The notes beneath the pieces were generated by a model that was given only the letters and a program-made list of their open reading frames with translations, did no database searches and was not told where the DNA came from. Shown here in pieces: positions 60,798 to 64,000 of a DNA stretch of 64,000 nt. How positions within the stretch are numbered: the first letter of the stretch is position 1; every line of letters starts with the position of its first letter. Made by a program: the position numbers and the translations under genes. Origin of the DNA: Rhynchopus sp. YZ270_cl-10 (lineage: Eukaryota > Euglenozoa > Diplonemea > Diplonemida > Diplonemidae); NCBI GenBank assembly GCA_964035575.1, contig OZ037900.1, forward strand, positions 1,116,001 through 1,180,000, in the 5' to 3' direction.

Positions 60798-60822
60798 CAG
60801 GGTTCGATTCCCTGCTGAGCCC
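60798..60822 (+). pseudogene. tRNA 3' fragment (T-arm and acceptor strand) at the satellite edge
   Basis: CAGGG-TTCGATT-CCCTG forms a perfect T-arm with a B-box, then CTGAGCC and C, then a T-run terminator. The 5' half, D-arm and anticodon are missing and replaced by satellite. The isotype cannot be determined. Confidence 0.75.
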
Positions 60823-60931
60823 CTCTTTTTTTCGAGATTTTGTGTCACAAAAAAATGTGGACAGAAAAAACAAATTGTGAAAAAACTGATTCCTTGAAAA
60901 ATTGATTCTGGACAACAGAAGGAAAAAAGTG

Positions 60932-61013
60932 TGACAGGAGTGGGGTTTGAACCCACGCCTCCGAAGAGAAAGGAACTTGAGTCCTCCGCCTTAGACCTCT
61001 CGGCCATCCTGCC
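60932..61013 (-). tRNA. tRNA-Leu (CAA)
   Basis: 82 nt, class II with a long variable arm (CTCTTCGGAG). Acceptor GGCAGGA pairs with TCCTGTC, discriminator A. The anticodon loop CTCAAGT gives CAA, reading UUG. The T-loop TTCAAAC is canonical. Pol III T-run downstream. No intron. Confidence 0.95.
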
Positions 61014-61116
61014 TTGCCAACAGATTTATATTAGAAATGAAATGAGAACGATGAGAAAGGACAACCAAAACGGAGAAAAAGAGAGAAACAGAAGAAAACA
61101 CAACACATAAAAAGAG

Positions 61117-61188
61117 TTCCCCGGCCGGGAATTGAACCCGGGTCTTCCGCGTGACAGGCGGAAATACTGACCTCTATACTACCGAGGA
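61117..61188 (-). tRNA. tRNA-Asp (GTC)
   Basis: 72 nt. Acceptor TCCTCGG/CCGGGGA. Anticodon stem TCCGC/GCGGA with loop CTGTCAC (GTC). T-arm CCGGG-TTCAATT-CCCGG. Reads GAC/GAU. Confidence 0.95.
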
Positions 61189-61276
61189 TACAATGAAGCC
61201 TGTTTTTAAAAAGAATGCGTCCAGAGAAAGTCTTCAATCGCACCGAATCTGAAAAATAAAAAACAAAGAAAAGAAT

Positions 61277-61349
61277 TACCCCATGTGGGACTCGAACCCA
61301 CAACCTTTGGATTAGAAGTCCAACGCGCTATCCATTGCGCCAATGGGGC
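61277..61349 (-). tRNA. tRNA-Arg (TCT)
   Basis: 73 nt. Acceptor GCCCCAT/ATGGGGT. Anticodon stem TTGGA/TCCAA with loop CTTCTAA (TCT). T-loop TTCGAGT. Reads AGA. Confidence 0.95.
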
Positions 61350-61441
61350 TTGTTTCATATTCTTTTCTCGCTTTAAGGAAGTGTCCCATCACAGTCAACA
61401 CCACCTGTAAAAAATTGTGAAGGAAATTCAAAAATGAAAAG

Positions 61442-61514
61442 TACAACTAGCTGGGATTGAACCAGCGATCTTCCGCGTGTAAGGCGGACGTCCTAACCAC
61501 TAGACGATAGCTGC
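61442..61514 (-). tRNA. tRNA-Val (TAC)
   Basis: 73 nt. Acceptor GCAGCTA/TAGTTGT with G:T pairs. Anticodon stem TCCGC/GCGGA with loop CTTACAC (TAC). Its anticodon stem is identical to that of tRNA-Asp nearby. Confidence 0.94.
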
Positions 61515-61615
61515 CCAAACTTAGTGAGATGTTGGCAAGGGTCTGACCAACTTTTTTTTGGTGTGCAAAAAATTTTTTTCAGGTCAAAAAAATGGGTTCA
61601 TCGAAAAAGGTTATC

Positions 61616-61688
61616 TAGCAGAGATAGGTTTCGATCCTATGACCTGTGGGTTATGAGCCCACCGCGCTGACCACTGCGCCACTCTGCT
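61616..61688 (-). tRNA. Initiator tRNA-Met (CAT)
   Basis: 73 nt. Eukaryotic initiator features: A1:T72 closing pair (AGCAGAG/CTCTGCT), a GTGGCGCAGTGG A-box, three G:C pairs (GGG/CCC) under the CTCATAA loop, and a T-loop with A54 and A60 (ATCGAAA). It starts translation and does not elongate. Confidence 0.93.
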
Positions 61689-61738
61689 TCTAATTACTTC
61701 CAACAATGTTTTCTACATGCCCGGCTTAAAAAAGGCTA

Positions 61739-61809
61739 TGCGACCGCCGGGAATCGAACCCGGGTCGAACCCTTGGGAGGGGTCCATCATGCCACTAGAC
61801 CACGGTCGC
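61739..61809 (-). tRNA. tRNA-Gly (CCC)
   Basis: 71 nt. Acceptor GCGACCG/CGGTCGC, discriminator A. Anticodon loop CTCCCAA (CCC), reading GGG. T-arm CCGGG-TTCGATT-CCCGG. Only 26 bp separates it from the divergent tRNA-Ile. Confidence 0.94.
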
Positions 61810-61835
61810 CTTATCAAGGGATAAAAGGGCTCGAC

Positions 61836-61908
61836 GCTCTCGTGGCCTAGTGGTTAAGGCACAGGTCTTATGAGCCTGGGATCGCGGGTTCAAACCCCGC
61901 CGGGAGCA
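61836..61908 (+). tRNA. tRNA-Ile (TAT)
   Basis: 73 nt. Acceptor GCTCTCG/CGGGAGC. Anticodon stem CAGGT/GCCTG with loop CTTATGA (TAT), reading AUA. T7 terminator directly after. No intron, although this isoacceptor carries one in many eukaryotes. Confidence 0.9.
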
Positions 61909-61987
61909 AAGCCTTTTTTTGTTCGATGAATCTTGTTCAGTTCTCCTCGTCTTTCGTGACTCCTCCAGAAGTTGCAAAGGAACAGTA

Positions 61988-62069
61988 GCGGACGTATCCA
62001 AGTGGTTACGGAGGTGCACTCGAAATGCATTGGGCTCTGCCCGCGCAGGTTCAAATCCTGCCGTCCGCG
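61988..62069 (+). tRNA. tRNA-Ser (CGA)
   Basis: 82 nt, class II. Acceptor GCGGACG/CGTCCGC, discriminator G as usual for Ser. Anticodon stem GTGCA/TGCAT with loop CTCGAAA (CGA), reading UCG. Long variable arm (TGGGCTCTGCCCGC). Confidence 0.94.
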
Positions 62070-62149
62070 TTATTGCCTTTTTGCTGTGCAGGGGGAAGTC
62101 CTGTACATTCCACACATCCCAAATAAATTTTCACTGGGAGTAAGTGATT

Positions 62150-62725
62150 AGGGCATGATGTGTGATGCTCCAATTTGCGGTTACGACTTCATAATGGATT
62201 CAGGAGCATCCAAACATCCCATTTTCCCGTTAGTTTCCCATTTTTGACGATCTGGCTATTGCAGAATAGCGGTGAATATGACATTTTGCTGGGTCATTTT
62301 AGCCACCTCGATTAGGACACTTCTGATGCTCTAATTTGCGTTTACAACATCATAATGCATTCAGGAGCAGCCGAATAACCCATTATCCCAACGTTTTCGC
62401 GTTTTTGACCATTTTTGCTGTTACGAAATATCCGGTGAAAAATGGGAAAATTCCATGTTTCACTGAGGATATGTGTGATACTCCAATTTGTGGTTACAAC
62501 ATCACAATGCATTCAGGAGCGCCCAAATAACCCATTTTCCCAACGTTTTTGCGTTTTTGGCCATTTTTGCTATTGCAGAATAGAGGCAAAAAAGACAGTT
62601 TACTGGGTCATTTTCGCCAAATCGATCAGGGCACTTCTGATGCTCCAATCAAATCGTCCAACCTCATAATGCATTCAGGAGCACCCAAATAACACATATT
62701 CCCAACGTTTTCGCGTTTTTGATCC
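62150..62725 (+). repeat. Four diverged tandem units of about 150-165 bp
   Basis: Units begin near 62163, 62324, 62475 and 62639 with TGAT.CTC.AATTTG.G.TTAC, then CATAATGCATTCAGGAGC, CCCAAATAACCCATTTTCCC and AACGTTTTCGCGTTTTTG. They show clear divergence, unlike the 401-bp satellite. No gene inside. Confidence 0.8.
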
Positions 62726-62775
62726 TGTGTGAGCAATCCAGAACAACTTTGTGCTTCAGTAAAAAATAGTAAAAA

Positions 62776-62894
62776 GGATTCAAGCACCCGGACTTCCCAG
62801 CTGGTCACCCACGCCAGTACTATCCAGGCCTGCTGGTGCTTAACTTCTCAAATCAGGCGGGATGAGGTGTATTCACCAGAGTATGGCCGAATCC
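62776..62894 (-). rRNA. 5S ribosomal RNA
   Basis: 119 nt. The 5' GGATTC pairs with 3' GAATCC to form helix I. It contains the 5S hallmarks GAAGTTAAGCA, GTACT.G..TGGGTGACC and CTGGGAAGTCC, with the internal control region intact. T-rich terminator follows on the minus strand. It is a component of the large ribosomal subunit, transcribed by Pol III, and an isolated copy within the tRNA cluster. Confidence 0.95.
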
Positions 62895-62978
62895 AATACT
62901 GAGTCATGGTGGACAACATGTGAACAGGTTGTTTGTGACCTAACAACGGACTAGAAATAGAACAGTGAACAAAAAACA

Positions 62979-63051
62979 AGGCACTAGAGGGGATCGAACC
63001 CTCGACCTCTCGCTTACTGGGCGAGCGCTCTAACCACTGAGCTATAGCGCC
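62979..63051 (-). tRNA. tRNA-Thr (AGT)
   Basis: 73 nt. Acceptor GGCGCTA/TAGTGCC, discriminator T. Anticodon stem CTCGC/GCGAG with loop CCAGTAA (AGT, expected I34), reading ACU/ACC. T-arm GAGGG-TTCGATC-CCCTC. Confidence 0.94.
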
Positions 63052-63172
63052 ATGCTTTCTCTCCATCTTCTTTTCTTTGAAGGGGGTCTTTTGAAATGTA
63101 CAGAGCACGCATCAAAAATTTCCTTCATACCTCCGCAATGGTGAAAAAATTTTTAACGAAGAAGCCTAGTAA

Positions 63173-63254
63173 GGCGAGGTGGCCGAGTGGTCTAAGGCGC
63201 TACGTTCAGGTCGTAGTCTCTTCGGGGGCGTGAGTTCAAACCTCACCCTCGTCA
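63173..63254 (+). tRNA. tRNA-Leu (CAG)
   Basis: 82 nt, class II. Acceptor GGCGAGG/CCTCGTC, discriminator A. Anticodon stem CTACG/CGTAG with loop TTCAGGT (CAG), reading CUG. Variable arm TCTCTTCGGGGGC. T-run directly after. Confidence 0.94.
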
Positions 63255-63330
63255 CTTTTTCTTCGTTGTGTGATCATCTAAAACTATTTTCGCCCAAAGC
63301 TTGTTGTTTTAAAGAATCATCATAATTGTG

Positions 63331-63402
63331 GGGCTCTTAGCTCAGTGGAAGAGCGCCCGTTCCGCATACGGGAGGCCGAGAGTTCGAACCTCTCAGGGTC
63401 CA
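63331..63402 (+). tRNA. tRNA-Ala (CGC)
   Basis: 72 nt. Acceptor GGGCTCT/AGGGTCC with the G3:T70 wobble that identifies alanine tRNA. Anticodon stem CCCGT/ACGGG with loop TCCGCAT (CGC), reading GCG. Confidence 0.94.
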
Positions 63403-63478
63403 CAGTTTTTTTTCTTCTGATTTGTTTCTCCTGTGTAAATTGGTTCTCAGAGCTTTCACACCTTGCTCCCTAAAATGT

Positions 63479-63550
63479 GGCTGTTTAGCTCAGTGGTAGA
63501 GCACATCATCCGTAATGATGGGGTCGTGGGTTCAATCCCCACAGCGGCCT
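63479..63550 (+). tRNA. tRNA-Thr (CGT)
   Basis: 72 nt. Acceptor GGCTGTT/AGCGGCC with G:T pairs, discriminator T as in the other Thr gene. Anticodon stem CATCA/TGATG with loop TCCGTAA (CGT), reading ACG. T7 terminator at 63554. Confidence 0.93.
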
Positions 63551-63775
63551 AGGTTTTTTTCTGAGCTTTCCTTTTATGGTCCCCAAGACTTTCCAGCCTA
63601 ACTTTTATTTATGGGTTTGTTTTGTGGTCACTGGTGCACACATGGACTGTGGACGGGCGGCAAAAAAAATTGGGTGCTTGCGTTGTGTGCTGGATCGGGA
63701 CCACCAGTATACTGGCAGCCCCACATCCAGTTCTAATATTTGAAGTGTGAAATAGAACGCAATCGGAAGATTAGT

Positions 63776-64000
63776 TTACACGAATGTAAGAATAATATCG
63801 TCATGGTAATATTCTGTACAGATTGTACGGGATTTACTATCATATGAGAGTAGTCCGTCGCAGGCCACATCGGGCCCGCAACATGACCGGTCTTCACACA
63901 AAATTGTAAAAGAATTTTCCTTGGAAGAAATGTCTTTTTCAAGTTTTTGTTGTTGCTGAACGAGTTGTTTGGTTTCGAAGTAGCACACTAACTTAGCACC
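63776..64000 (-). CDS. Partial reading frame leaving the window, unknown protein
   Basis: Open from the window edge (64000) to TAA at 63776-63778, 74 residues. It contains a Gln/Lys/Glu helical start (QLVQQQQKLEKDI) and four Cys (CEDRSCCGPDVAC). Composition is protein-like and not homopolymeric, but no family was recognised and the 5' part is outside. It could be a gene's last exon or chance. The stretch 63551-63775 before it shows only the tRNA-Thr terminator. Confidence 0.3.
   Translation of the reverse strand, partial: GAKLVCYFETKQLVQQQQKLEKDISSKENSFTILCEDRSCCGPDVACDGLLSYDSKSRTICTEYYHDDIILTFV

Noticed and set aside
30145-60818. A 61-codon reading frame repeated in all 77 satellite units as a possible multicopy peptide gene
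   Set aside because: Its conservation is fully explained by whole-unit homogenisation. The rest of the unit is equally conserved, and there is no codon bias, acceptor site or domain.
60783-62143. Small frames (60-106 codons) across the tRNA cluster
   Set aside because: They read through well-folded tRNA genes and change with them; none has a domain.

Overview
The window is nuclear DNA of a euglenozoan protist, most probably a diplonemid. The main evidence is a small cluster of spliced-leader (SL) RNA genes on the minus strand (27.9-29.1 kb). Their leader exon ends in the kinetoplastid/diplonemid-type CAGTTTCTGTACT..ATTG and is followed directly by a GTATG splice donor. Conventional GT-AG cis-introns in the protein genes argue against a trypanosomatid. 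All four complete protein genes lie on the plus strand. Each has a pyrimidine- or CA-rich tract and an AG only 5-26 nt before the ATG, as expected for polycistronic transcription with SL trans-splicing.

Region 1-18.3 kb is the gene-bearing part. In order it holds the 3' end of a leucine-rich-repeat protein, a PRP43/DHX15 spliceosomal DEAH helicase with two introns, a large kelch-repeat protein with a probable 3' intron, a cysteine-rich granulin-like membrane protein, and a ubiquitin-like plus beta-propeller protein with an acidic tail. The genes are GC-rich at third codon positions. The spacers (3.5-8.2 and 13.5-17.0 kb) are AT-rich and full of fold-back elements: three of about 800 bp with inverted arms (two share a related interior) and one small palindromic element with a flanking duplication.

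Region 19.2-60.8 kb is dominated by two satellites. The first is a perfect 8-bp tandem array (AGCTCCTT, about 835 units, 6.7 kb). The second is a 401-bp satellite of about 77 units (30.8 kb) that is almost invariant. Between them (25.8-30.0 kb) are a 5S rRNA pseudogene, three SL RNA genes plus two truncated remnants, minisatellites and a CAG/CAA array.

Region 60.8-64 kb is an RNA-gene cluster. It has 12 complete tRNA genes (Leu-CAA, Asp-GTC, Arg-TCT, Val-TAC, initiator Met, Gly-CCC, Ile-TAT, Ser-CGA, Thr-AGT, Leu-CAG, Ala-CGC, Thr-CGT), a full 119-nt 5S rRNA gene, and a tRNA 3' fragment abutting the 401-bp satellite. A partial minus-strand reading frame leaves the window at its right end.

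Functionally, the window combines RNA-processing components (SL RNA for trans-splicing, PRP43 for spliceosome recycling), translation RNAs (5S, tRNAs), probable surface or scaffold proteins, and large satellite blocks of possible structural or heterochromatic role. All calls come from reading the sequence; no database search was run.
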